From positions 428 to 64,427 of the forward strand of contig RWJK01001578.1 of NCBI GenBank assembly GCA_004335835.1: a stretch of DNA of 64,000 nt, written 5' to 3'. The notes below the pieces were generated by a model, which made no database searches, was not told where the DNA came from, and saw only the letters and a program-made list of their open reading frames with translations. The stretch's first letter is position 1, and each line of letters starts with the position of its first letter. A program made the position numbers and the translations under genes. This document shows, piece by piece, positions 1 to 11,150 of the stretch. The stretch comes from Scenedesmus sp. ARA3 (taxonomy: Eukaryota > Chlorophyta > Chlorophyceae > Sphaeropleales > Scenedesmaceae).

Positions 1-223
1 GTGAGCTGAAAGTAGGGCAAGTGACTCACTCTCGGGTGATAGCTTGCCTTCTCCTGTAACAAGCCCCTCTCGGCCGGCTGCACTGCTTCAACTCAGTCAT
101 TTTTGCATTTCAAGCACCAGCAGCGCATTCCCTGCACGCAATGCAAGCAGAATCATCCAATCAAGCAACAGTGAACTGGCAACCACTGTGACCTCTTACC
201 CGCAACCCCACCACCCAGCTCAC

Positions 224-3200
224 CTGATGGCACTCTGGAAAGACGCCACTGCCTGCTCGTACTGCCCCGTCTGTAGCTGCAGCCGTGCCAGCCGGCTGCG
301 TGCCCACTGAGCATCGGGTGCGCGCAGCAGCATCTCCTCCAGCAGCTTCGCCTCCAGTGATGCTGCCTGTGCCCCTCTGCTGGCCTGTAGTAGGTCACAC
401 AGGGCGTTGCCTGCCCCCTCCTGCAGGGCACAGCGCAAAGACAGGCGCAGCAGTGCTGCATCCTTGCATCACGCCACCTGTCCCCTAAACATGATTGAGG
501 TCGAGATCCTCTCCCGCTAAAGCCGTGTGCAGCCAAACCTGACACCCATTCATGTGAGTGAATGTGAAGGTGTTGAAACAAACACTAAACTGAAGACACT
601 CAAGTGCACGGCGTGCAGCCTCCTCTGGCTGCTCCCTCCATGTGAACCCTTGCATCTGCAGCACTTTGACCTAGACAGCAAGCGCACACGCATCCAAGCC
701 CAACCACTCTATGTCTCCCGCGCAACACCCTCATATCATGGTGCACCCCACCACAGCGCACCAGTGTGGGGTTGAGGGCCAGGGCGCGCTGGTAGCACTT
801 GCGCGCCCGCAGCTCATCATGCGCCACCTGGCTGTACCAGTGCCCCAGCCACTCAAAGGCCTCAGCCTGCTGCGGGCCCTCCTCAGCAGCAGCGTCCAGC
901 AGGTGCTGCAGGCAGTGCTCGCGCTCGCAGCGGTATGAGCCATCGAGCGCCCAGTAAATCCTGCAGGCACAAGGTGAAAAGAGAATACTGTGTGATCAGC
1001 ACAGCATGCGATGGAGCTGCGTGTAACGCCTGATGATGCACATGTGCCATGGTGTTTGAAACAGAGCTGCTGCCTTGATCTACGCTCATGCCTGTTGGTT
1101 GTCTGATGCTGTAGCCGTGCCCCGCACTGCGCTTGCGCATGGACAGTAGCCAAGCACGCTATACACTCCGTGGTGGCAGCTACATGCCTGACATGCTCAT
1201 GCCTTGGGCACCCCTGCATGCCCAGCAGCGCACTGCTGATCTGTGTCGCTTCGCAGGCGCGCACCGTGCCAGCTTGTAGTGGTAGCCCGCCAGCACAGCC
1301 TCGCAGCCTGGCAGCACAGCAGCCTGCTTGTACAGCACGTCAAGGGCAGTCTCCAGCTGGTAGCGCCCAGCATCAGCATTGCCCTCCTGCAGGCGCGCAG
1401 CACAGCAGCACAGGATGCACACATGTGGTATGACATACTACCCACAGTGCGCGCTGCGCCCGCAGCGTTCCAAGGTCAGCTCATTCGCTGAATTCACCCC
1501 CAGGTGCGCAGACGCACCCAGCCCACCATGCTGTTCCACAGATCCGACACCCGTTCGCACAGCACAACCATCACTGCCTGCGCACGCTGGCTGCAGTGGA
1601 GCCGCATGTCACGCTGGGTGCGCCTGCTGCTGCTGTGCCTGCAGTCCATCACCATCCAGTGAGCCCGCAAGGCCATACAACAACTTGAAGAGCTCACAAC
1701 ACATGCTCAGTTACACGCGGCTCACCTTGAACAGCAGCCAGCCGTACTCCGCGTAGGCCCAGTGCTCCGCGCTGCCGCGGCCCATGAGCGCCTTGGACAC
1801 CAGCTCACCGTAGTGGTGCAGCGCCTGGCAGGTGTCGCCCTGCGCCAGCGCAACCTGCGCCAGGCCCCTGCACGCACAGTGTAGGGGTGTGAACAGCCGC
1901 GCCAGACACCAGTGTCAGGGAAGATGACATTTGAAGAAGGTGGACATCGGATGCATAGCAGGAAGCAGCAGCTCACAGCAGACGCCTGTAGTACTGCTGG
2001 AAGCAGATAGGCTGCACAAGTTGCACCTGGTGTCCTTGTTGCTTGCTCGTTGCCTGGCCGCTCTGCTGCTTGCTGCACACATTCAGTGAAGCAACCACGT
2101 TGCACATCTGCCCCACACACCATCATAGCAGCCGTGCTGCTGCACCGCAAATAACTGCCGCTTGGGGCTGCTGGTAACCTTTACACTGCTGCGCGCCCTG
2201 CACTCCCACCTGATGGCCTGCTGCCGGATGCTGGTGGCCGGCATGCCCACAGCCTCACTGCCGAACGACACCTCGCCCTCGCTCACGCGCTGCGCCAGGC
2301 GCACAAAGATGCGCCCCGCGTCGGTCAGCTGCCCCGTGCCCAGCAGGGCCTGGCCAGCCAGCAGGTTGAGCACCAGCGCAGCATGCCGCGCGCGCTCTTG
2401 CACCTGCAGCATTTGCACAAGAAACAGCAGCAATGTAGCGGCCACTGGAACGCCACTACGTGCACCAACTCTGCAGCATAGTGCTGGCAACTGCAACCAA
2501 TCGGCCCTTTACATGTACACTGGCCGATCATCAGTACAGCCAGTCATCTGAACACGTGGAGCTCATGGGGTGATGCTCCCACATATGACTAAGCGAGTGT
2601 GGATCACCAGACACAGACAGGGTCGCAGGCACACAACAGACGAAGCTGTTCCAGAGCACTTTGTTCTTCTGCTTCTGGCACCAACCATGGCTGCCGGCTC
2701 ACCTTGCTCCTGTCGAACACAAACTTGAGGCCCTGCTTTGCTGCCGCCAGCGCCCCCGCAGCATCCTCGGCCTCCAGCCGCAGCTCAGCCAGGCCGATCA
2801 TGCCAGACACCACAGGCGCGCCACGAGCCAGGCCCTTGGCTGCACATCACAGCAGGCACAGCAGGCAGGCCAGCACACTGCTCAAGTGGTTGTCATGGCT
2901 ACAAGAAGTAACCTGATGTAAGCCCTCTATCTGCCACAAGAAGTGAGCTGCTTTGTGGCCACTGCACCATGGCCCCAAGAACCACATGCACAGCAGCGAA
3001 CAAAAGATGCTCAACTCCGGCCGCCCCTGGGGAAACCTCCCCTTTGTTCCCAAACCACTGCGCATGGCACTGCAGCAGCAGACGTCGCACAGGGTGCTGC
3101 TGCCCCGAGCAGATAGATGCTGCTGCTCACCAAGCAGCTCAGCCAGCCACGCCTTGCGCGCTGCCTGGCGGGGCCGCTCCGCCCTGAGGCGCTGCGCCAG

Positions 3201-6200
3201 AGGGCTGCAGGACAGGTCGGTCACGCCAGGGCCCTGCAAATGGGAGGTGGGGCAGGATGCCGGCAGGAATGATTTGATGAAATGTGTGCAAACCTATGCG
3301 TAAAGCAAGCAGCAAGTCGTCAAGCATCACGCTGTGCGCTTAGGCTGACACCAATCACTGACGCGTTGATTTTATGCTGAAGACACCATGCACACCGTTC
3401 CCCAACGCGTGCCTGCAAACACAATGCTTTGACACTGGAGACGCGGCAACGCTGAAGCCAGCGCTGCAAGCAGCAGCCCGCCAGGCTACCATCACCGGCA
3501 GCAGCGTCCAAAGATCTGGATATGCTGGAACCTGCCTGCGCTGCAGCTCCATGTCAGCGCCCCTGCCTCTGCAGGCAACGCCATCCTCACCACCCACCCC
3601 ATCTGCACATTGCTGCCGCCGCACTGCACAACCGCTGGCGTCACAACCCACCTGCCAGCTGCACTGCAGCTTGATGGTTGCAGCGCCAGATGACACGTAT
3701 GCCTCGCGGCGCCGCAGCGCCATGGCCAGGTGCACCTGCGCGGTGGCGTTCCATGGGAAGGCATGTGCCAGCCGCCGCCCGATCATCTCCCTGTCGTTCA
3801 TGAGCAGCGGCGCTGCGGCTGGCTGGATGCCCGAGCGCGTGGGTGTGAGCGGCGTGAGAGTGCCTGCAGCAGGGCGGGCACAGCAGCAGCAAGCACATGA
3901 GTAAAGCATGCGGACGATGGTCGGCAGCACCGAATAAGCCCGAACGCATTGTGCTGGCCATGAGGAAACATTGTCAACAGAGGTAGTTGTCGGCCAGCTG
4001 ATGTGCATAAGCTGTTCACAGAACTACTGCAAAGTGCTGACACGTGGGACTGAGTCATGCACAGAAAAATAGCCCTGGCTGCAGCCACACATGCAGTGCA
4101 GGCTTTTTAAGCAGCGCAAAGCATAGCAGTCCACCAACATCTTGTTTACACTGGCGCACAGCTAGCCATCCGTCGACTCACCTGCATAGCGCGGGCTGGC
4201 GGCTGCAAACCGCGGGCTGGCAGCAGCCAGCATCTCAGTCGATGAGTAGCGGCTGATCAAGCCGCCACCTGCAGCGCTGCCAGATACAGCCACACTCAAG
4301 CCGCCAAGGCCCCGGGCGAAGCTCCCTGCTGCTGCATACGGGCCCAGCGACTCACTGCTCTGCAGCTCTGCTGCCGTGGCATTCGGGCTCACTGTTGCAC
4401 CCATTGACCCCACTGGTGTTGCAGACACAGACAGCGCCGCAGACAGCGCCTCTCCTGGTGTGCCGTTGGCTGTCGGCGCCGCAGCTGTACCTGCCGTGCT
4501 GGCCTCTGCTGCCAGCTGGCTGAATGACTCGCGCTCCTGCTCGGCCATGGTGGCACCCGCTGCTGCTGTCGCAGCCGCCATCGGGTGATGCACCAGCTCT
4601 GACAGGCGTGCAGCAGACATGTCACGCTTTGGCGTTGCAGGACCCGGCAAAAAGGCACCACTCATCACACTTGCTGCGCTGGGGGTTGCTGCGCCGCTGC
4701 GCGGCGGTAGTCCGCCCAGGCTCAGCGAGCCCACCCTGCTTGCTGCTGCTGGCAGCTGCAGCGAGCTGCTGAAGAAGCTGCCAGGGCTCAGCATGGCTGC
4801 TGCTGCGAGTGCTGCGTTGTGGCCTGCTGCTGCTGTCGGCGTGGCAAAGCCAGAGCCTGAGCGCGGGGAGTTGAGTGCTGAGGTGAAGCTGCCCCTCATC
4901 CCGCCGCCTGCGGATGCAAACTCCTGCAAGCACACAAGGTACAGAAGCAACATCATTGCCACTTGCACGGTTGAACTGCACGGTGCTGTTGCATGATCTG
5001 CAAGTGTTTGTTGTGACACAGCTGTGTCCCGCTCAACACTGCACCGCGCCCTGTTGCACTCTGCTCGCATGTTGCCCAGCGTCCACAGCTGCACCTGCGC
5101 AACCCTTCTGCTGCAGGCTGCCCCCCTGCCATCTTCAACACATGCTGACAAAGCCTCTGTCTGCAGCGTAAACCGATGCTGCACACTGCACCCCCTTCTG
5201 CTGCCCTGAAGTTACTCATCTATCCGCGCAGCCCAGCAGCTCACCGTGCTAGACGTGCGTGGCAGGTGTGCGCCAGCAATCTCCTCCTCAATTTCAAGCA
5301 GCCGCAGCGCCGTTTCAAACGCGTAGGGGCTGGCGCAGCCCATGCCGGTGTGCGGTTCAGCAGCACAGCGGCCCTCCATCATCGCGCGGGCCACCTCCAG
5401 CACCGCCACGCGTCTGTTGTGCCTGTCCATGGTTCCCGGTGCTGCCACGTTCACAGCTTGGCGCAACCTGCAGAGAAGCAGTGATGCACCACGGTGTGTG
5501 GCATTAACATCCGTTTTTTCAGAAAGGGCACAATTGCAGGTGTTGGCGCACCTCAATGCACACAACACGGGTGCAGCTCCTGTGAGCCCCACGGATGCCC
5601 TTGCGCTCACACAACCAATGCACTGCAGACAGCAGCAGGTACCACAGCAGGCGAGCCAGGCAGCACGCCACACGCAGGCAGCCTGCTGCTGCCGCCGCAC
5701 CTGCGCAGGTATGTGTCATGGTACTTGACGTAAGGCGGTGTGGGCGCCACGCCGCACACCAGCTCCTTGATGGTGGGCGTGGCGTGGTCGCAGTCCAGCT
5801 CCAGCGCCTCGTCAGCAGCCTCGCTGTTCACCGCAGAGCGCACCGCATCCTCACACACCTGCGGCCACAGTGCAGCACACACAGCACGATGGGTATGCAC
5901 GCTTGCCACTAGCCACTCGCGCAACGGCAAACGTACTGACAGCACACACCCTGCGCCGCTATCGATTCCATAACAGCAGCATCCCCATCCCATCCGGTTG
6001 CAACACGCACCTTGCTGCCATGAGCGGCCGCCTCCCGGCGCTTTTCCTGCAAGCGCTGCTGCACCTTGGCCTCAAGCTCCGTGCTGTCTTCACGCAGCTG
6101 CACATCAGCCAGCTGCGCCAGCACTGGCAGCCGCTCATCTGGGGGCAGCGGGTGTGCCAGCACCTCCCTGAGGGCCACCTCGGCCTCTTCAAGCTGCCCT

Positions 6201-7099
6201 GCTGCCGCATGTGCTGCGCCCAGGCGCCGCACGAGGTACGGCAGCTTGGCTGCGAGTGCGGCATCGCCCCTGTGCGCCAAGTCCACCTGCAGCATGTAGA
6301 GAGAGGGCTTGATACTATGCTGATGCAGCAGGTATAATGAATGCCTTGCTGTAGGAGGTATGCAGCACAGCACGCTGCAACAAGACATTATTGCTCAGCT
6401 GTAACACCCGTCTGCTACAACTGGATATAAGCCAGGAACACAAACCAAGGCAATACAAAGACTCATGCGCAAGGGCACTGCAACATGTTTGCAACAACCT
6501 ATGCATATCCCTGTTGCAGCAGCGTGCTGGCGGTGCTGGCTGTTGCTGCAGCAAGAACACTGCTTACCAGCACTTGGTCTGCCTCTGCAGCCTTCACCCA
6601 CTGCTGTGTTTCATGGTACAGCTCTGACAGGCCCTGCCAGGCCTGCGGTGCTTTGTCATTGAGTTCTGTTGCCTTCTGGTAGCTGAGATCGGCCTGCATT
6701 GAAGTGCCAGCAGCATTGCATGTATTCGGCCACGCACCACATGCTGTTGACCTGTCTGGTGCAGAGGAAGTGCCGCTGAATGTGCCTCAACTGCTGCCAC
6801 CATGGTGCCCAGGTGCTGCTTTGTGCGGCAACCACAGCTAACTTTACATGCTTTACATGCTGAACTCTGCTTTACATGCTTTACATGCTAAATTCTGCAA
6901 ATTCCATGTTAACAGCGTACCTACATATGCTGTACTAGCATAAACACGCCACAGCCTGCAACTGGACAGCATGCACACGATGCTCAGGTTCTCATCTGCA
7001 TGGCTGTGCCCTGGCTGTCCCTTGCACTGCTGCAACAGCTTAGCTGCACCTGCTCAAACTCCCCAAGCTGGAATGCTGCCTTGCCAACGTAGCTGCATT

Positions 7100-7147
<48 letters not shown>

Positions 7148-7470
7148 CCAACAGCATTGGCAGAGGCAGCACAGCAACAGGCAGAGTCAGTACAGCAGTG
7201 CAACTGCCCCTCTGCAAACCATCCTAATGCAACCAACGACCTAAAAAGGTTATTTCGCTCCATACACGATGATCCACTGCAGAACGAGTCACGGACAGGC
7301 AGGTGCACCTGCTGTGCTGCAAGGGCTTGATCACTCAGTACTCACACGTAGGCCTCGTAGCATGTCTGATCCTCTTTCAGCACTGATTTACAGTGTGCTA
7401 AAACGTCCCTCCATTCCTTGGCTGCAAGCGCTTCCCTTGCTTTCTTCAGGTTGGCCTTCTTCTCCGACAT
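224..7470 (-). CDS. SKI3: SKI3/TTC37-like TPR protein of the Ski complex (3' end outside window)
   Basis: Tetratricopeptide scaffold expected to hold the SKI2 helicase and SKI8 and feed mRNA to the cytoplasmic exosome. Fifteen exons read right to left: 7470-7346, 7092-7050, 6693-6568, 6286-6011, 5858-5701, 5467-5245, 4923-4182, 3863-3652, 3233-3131, 2839-2703, 2403-2210, 1867-1726, 1386-1265, 960-762, 420-224. All phases agree and give about 999 residues. The start (MSEKKANLKKAREALAAKEW) and the next TPR (YQKATELNDKAPQAWQGL) match the N-terminal repeats of animal TTC37 as I know them. Later blocks such as RARKCYQRALALNP and EAFEWLGHWY also match. Exon 7 encodes about 247 Ser/Ala-rich residues, an insertion not expected in the family. 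The last exon ends in phase 2 with a GTGAGC donor, so more exons lie left of base 1; bases 1-223 look intronic. Identity is by remembered family motifs, not by search. Confidence 0.85.
6842..6897 (-). promoter_or_regulatory. Tandem 28-base repeat carrying four TGTAA poly(A) motifs in SKI3 intron 2
   Basis: Two 28-base copies (6842-6869 and 6870-6897, about 26/28 identical), each containing CTTTACATG twice. On the SKI3 sense (minus) strand this gives four TGTAA motifs at 6885-6881, 6876-6872, 6857-6853 and 6848-6844. TGTAA is the usual green-algal poly(A) signal. The cluster sits in the intron between 7050 and 6693, just after the second coding exon. Whether it is used is inference. Confidence 0.5.
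7093..7145 (-). repeat. (CTG)n tract before SKI3 exon 2
   Basis: GCA/GCAGCA repeats on the plus strand read as (CTG)n on the SKI3 sense strand and run almost to the acceptor (TAATGCAG) of exon 2 at 7092. It probably serves as the polypyrimidine-like tract of that 3' splice site. Confidence 0.6.
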
Positions 7471-7857
7471 AGTGCTACCTCATTGCACCTTGGACCCAAC
7501 GAAAACAACGTTGCATATGATTTACAGCGACCAGATCAACTCTGCTCGTACCTCTGCTGGAAGGTCTGACGGTCTTGTCCAGAGTGGTTGTGTCATGTCT
7601 GACATGCGATGGTTTGTGTCAGCATGTTGTTTGGGAGGTTTTAGAGAGCCAAGGACAATTTTGCCCCCGTGTTTCTCCCGTATACACTAGCGGCGCCTGT
7701 TGCCGTGCTCTGTGTGCTTTGTTCATGTTCATGAGTTGTGTGTGTTGACCTGGTCAAGCAGTGAAGCAGACAACTGTAGCAGCAAGCCACAGTTACGTGA
7801 ATAGTGCCACTCAGATGCAGGTCTGTATCTTGTACTGGAGCAAAAGCTGTGCCCTAG
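7471..7857. promoter_or_regulatory. Divergent promoter interval between SKI3 and the acidic TPR-like gene
   Basis: The SKI3 start (7470, minus) and the first recognisable exon of the plus-strand neighbour (7858) face away from each other, so this stretch must hold both 5' UTRs, the promoters and the missing first exon of the right-hand gene. No clear TATA box or other element was recognised. Confidence 0.4.
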
Positions 7858-9285
7858 TTGTTTCTGGTCTCACCCGATGTGTTGGTGCTGCTGCCACAGC
7901 ACAAGCAGGACCTTGTGAAGGCCATCAAGGCTCAGCAGTACAGCACAGCAGCTTCTATACTGGAGAAAGGTGCGTAATCTGGAAGCAACAGTACCTGAGC
8001 CAGTACCACCAACATCCTTACTTTGTATTTTGCCGCTGTTTGCTGCAGCCCTCACTGTGGCCCCAGGAGACGCACTGCTGCTGGAGTTCCAAGCTGCAGT
8101 GCAAGCCAAGCTCAAGCTTGGTACGCAGACGTTTGAGCCAAGACTAACCTTGTGGCCAGCATACTTTAGGCTTTTATCAACATGCTGCAGGCACGGAGCT
8201 CATGCATAACTTGCAGCAATTCAGTTCTGGATGGTACAGCCACGCAGCCAATGTTGGCAGCGGTGATTGGTGCGCGGCACACCTAAGCGGTGCACCAACT
8301 CGGCTGTAAGCGCGGCAGGTGCTTGGCCAACATGCACGTGAAGCCCCCTTGCAACTGACCAGTGGATTGCCTGACGCCAAGTCTGCAAACATAAAGACAT
8401 GCCAACACGTGGCAGTTTGTGCTTCACCGCATGCAGATGAGGATGCCAGCAGCAGCGATGGTGATGATGATGGATCGGAGTGCAGCCACGGCAGCGGCAG
8501 TGCAGGATCGTTTGGCACAGATGAGCAGGAGCAGGAAGACGACAGTGAAGGGGCAGATGAAGGACCCAGCGGCTCAGGCAGTGATGCTGGTGATGAGGGG
8601 GACTTGAGCAGCGCAGGCCCTGCATCAAGCACATCAGCAGTGACTGCTGGAGCAACTGTTGACGGCAAGTCTGGACAGGTAAGGCATGTTGACATGGAGT
8701 TTGCATATGGCAAAGAAGCATGTAAGTAACCTGAGCATCATGTGCAAATGAACAGCAAACCTCCACCAGCAGCTCGATATGCGTTGTGGACAAGCAATGC
8801 AGCTCAATGAAACCTTGCTCTGCCAGCTCTCAAAACGATGTGCAACGACCATCCTGTTGATCCTCACGTCAAGTGTGGTAACAGTCCTGCAATGCATGGC
8901 TGCACCTGAAAAGCTTGTTCATGGCATTGCTGGTGCTCAGACATGCAAAAGAAGACATGGAGCAAGCATGCATATTATTGTGCATACCTGGCCCTGATAT
9001 GTAAGATCCTGCATGACATGTTGTACAGTCTCTGGCAACACAACAAGACCTTGCTGCTGTTTCTTCCTGCAGGGCGGTGCTGTGGAGCAGACGCTACAAC
9101 ACACCAACCAGCCTGAAGGCTGTGCAGAAGTGTCCAGCATCACACTGGCTGCCAGCAGCTCCACGCTTACGCCGCAGCGCCGGCTGGAGCTCAGACAGCA
9201 GCTGGCCGCATCAATCAGCTGGCAAAAGGATGAGATGGTGCGGCAGCAACTGCTGAAGAGCGACCCGCTGTTAGCGGCATTGTAG
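7858..9285 (+). CDS. Small acidic protein with a TPR-like helical pair, possibly ERICH2-like (5' end unresolved)
   Basis: Function not known. Recognisable exons 7858-7969, 8049-8120, 8437-8678 and 9073-9285 are phase-consistent and end at a TAG. The first two encode a helical pair (KQDLVKAIKAQQYSTAASIL, then EKALTVAPGDALLLEFQAAV) that looks like one TPR-type repeat. The third is a strongly acidic Asp/Glu/Ser/Gly region. The fourth is a basic/amphipathic tail ending LLKSDPLLAAL. Short TPR followed by an acidic stretch is the layout of animal ERICH2, but that link is weak. An in-frame TAG lies directly before 7858, so an upstream first exon with the ATG is required; none was identified with confidence. 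The gene is divergent from SKI3. Confidence 0.6.
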
Positions 9286-11150
9286 GTGTTAGCAGGAGCG
9301 GTAGCGTCAGCAGTGTGACAGGACACGACAGCGCTGCCAGCCAGTGCCAGCACGCTAAGGAGGTTCAGCTGCCCAACACCCACCCACATGCAAGCTTGAT
9401 GTGACACCCTGAGCCCCTGATCCTGTGTTGCACCTTCTTCTGGGAGTCCAATGTTCTGCAAGCGTATCATAGTCTTTGCTGAGCCTGAATGTGGACTTTG
9501 AGAGAATATGGCAAGTAGTGCCGACACATAGGATTGCAGAGCAGTAAGCCTACTGCTGTTACCATATTTTAGTGAGCGCGTGGGGTACGTGGGAACCCTG
9601 CAGAGCACGCGCTTGCTGCTGCTATTGTCACCTCTGCATGCTGGTGAACAGGCCTGCGCCAGCTATCATGAAGATTGTTGCCGATTGAGCAATAGACGTC
9701 AGCTGACATGTCACTCCAGCAGCACGGAGCTGTTGCACACTGTGAAGTGATGGGGCAGTGCTTCCCTCTTTCTCCGCCAGTGGGGCGCGAGGCATATGGC
9801 CAGCCACTTGTGACACAAAAGTAGCAATGGCATGACGATCACTTGCGCATACAACCCCAGTTGCTGAGCAACACCTCGCTGCTCACGCCGCCAATAATGA
9901 AAATGAGTAAGAAATGCAAAAAAGCTGATGCCCTGGATCTTTTTCCTGATGTGGCAGGCACCAAGCACAGCTGCTGTGGCAGAATGCCAGACACCAGCCA
10001 CTGCCATTGCTGTGGCACAGCACCCTGCAGGCGCCGAGGTGTGCATTAGAGGATGAATGGTGCACTGGCAGTGCTTGCATTCTGCTGGCAGCGCTGCTTG
10101 CTCTGCTGCTGGATGTCACAGTGCTGCTGCTTCGGAAAAACACAGGTTTGCCCATGTCGCAAGCATCCGCTCTACAAGTATGCCATTCAATGCAATGATT
10201 GCATGGGGGTTGTCACACACAGCGGGTTGCCACACTATTCTTCATTGATATGGACTTGCAGAGTCGGACCGTGGGTCAGTGGGGACGGTTACTAGCCGGA
10301 CACAAGGATTAGTGCCCACTGGGCCAGTGATCACAGTCATGACAGCCAGCACCTCAGCACCTCAGCATGCCTGCCGGCACCATGCCAACTGTGCATTTGA
10401 AGAAGGCTGAAAGGTGTCGCTTACGCACGACAGAAATGCGTGTACATCCGCCGACCAGTTGCAGCTTCAGCGAAATTGCGCGAAGCAGACAACAAAAGCA
10501 GCAGGGTGATCCGCTGGATCCGATTCGGTCAACAAGTCAACGCAGAACCAGCGTGAAGGCGACAAACGGAGCACAAAACAGTTTAAAACACTTTGTCACC
10601 CGTTGTTGCACTTCACACATCTTGATGCGGAGAGGTAGGCAGAACACCGGTGCTGCAGCCCAACGCAGCTCACGTGGATCAAATAGCAGGATTGAAACCC
10701 CAAGATGATACATTTAGATGCAATCGTCACAGTTCAGGCACTATATACCAACATTGGTTACCCCAGCTCACGATCCTCACAGGACTCACCACAAACCGGA
10801 CGTAGAAGCCACCAAAAAAACTTAAACTGCTCCTGTGCCAAAACATATACCTTTAACCAGCCCTTAGAAGCACTTGGATGGAGGGCGCCCACCCAAAGCA
10901 AAAAGTGAATCGGCAGTTGCAGCGAGACGTGTCAATAACACTCGGCCTGATCCCCTGTATCCAGCCTCAACACACGCCGTCCCTAGCTCATCCAGAAGAC
11001 TTCACAGCGATCGTCAGCAACAATTTTAGGTTCTTGTTGGAAACTTTTGCTCCAAAGACATTTGCGCGAGTAGACCGAAGCCAGACTGCACTCACACGAT
11101 CAGGGCGGCATCTACTGCTGCTTGGGATGGTTGTAGAGGGAGTTAGCGAC
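9286..11150. other. Intergenic region: 3' UTR of the acidic-protein gene and hnRNP promoter
   Basis: Several short open frames on both strands occur here (for example a minus-strand frame at 9628-9816 with a hydrophobic end), but none has a convincing splice context or recognisable domain. No TGTAA motif was found on the plus strand before 11188. The part after about 10400 is less GC-rich and carries no repeats, as expected for the promoter of the gene starting at 11151. I see no gene that I can support. Confidence 0.4.

Noticed and set aside
8937..9608. 223-residue minus-strand frame
   Set aside because: Antisense to the last exon of the acidic-protein gene; no domain or splice support.
9628..10155. 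Possible small minus-strand membrane protein
   Set aside because: Hydrophobic segment only; no start, splice pattern or family recognised.
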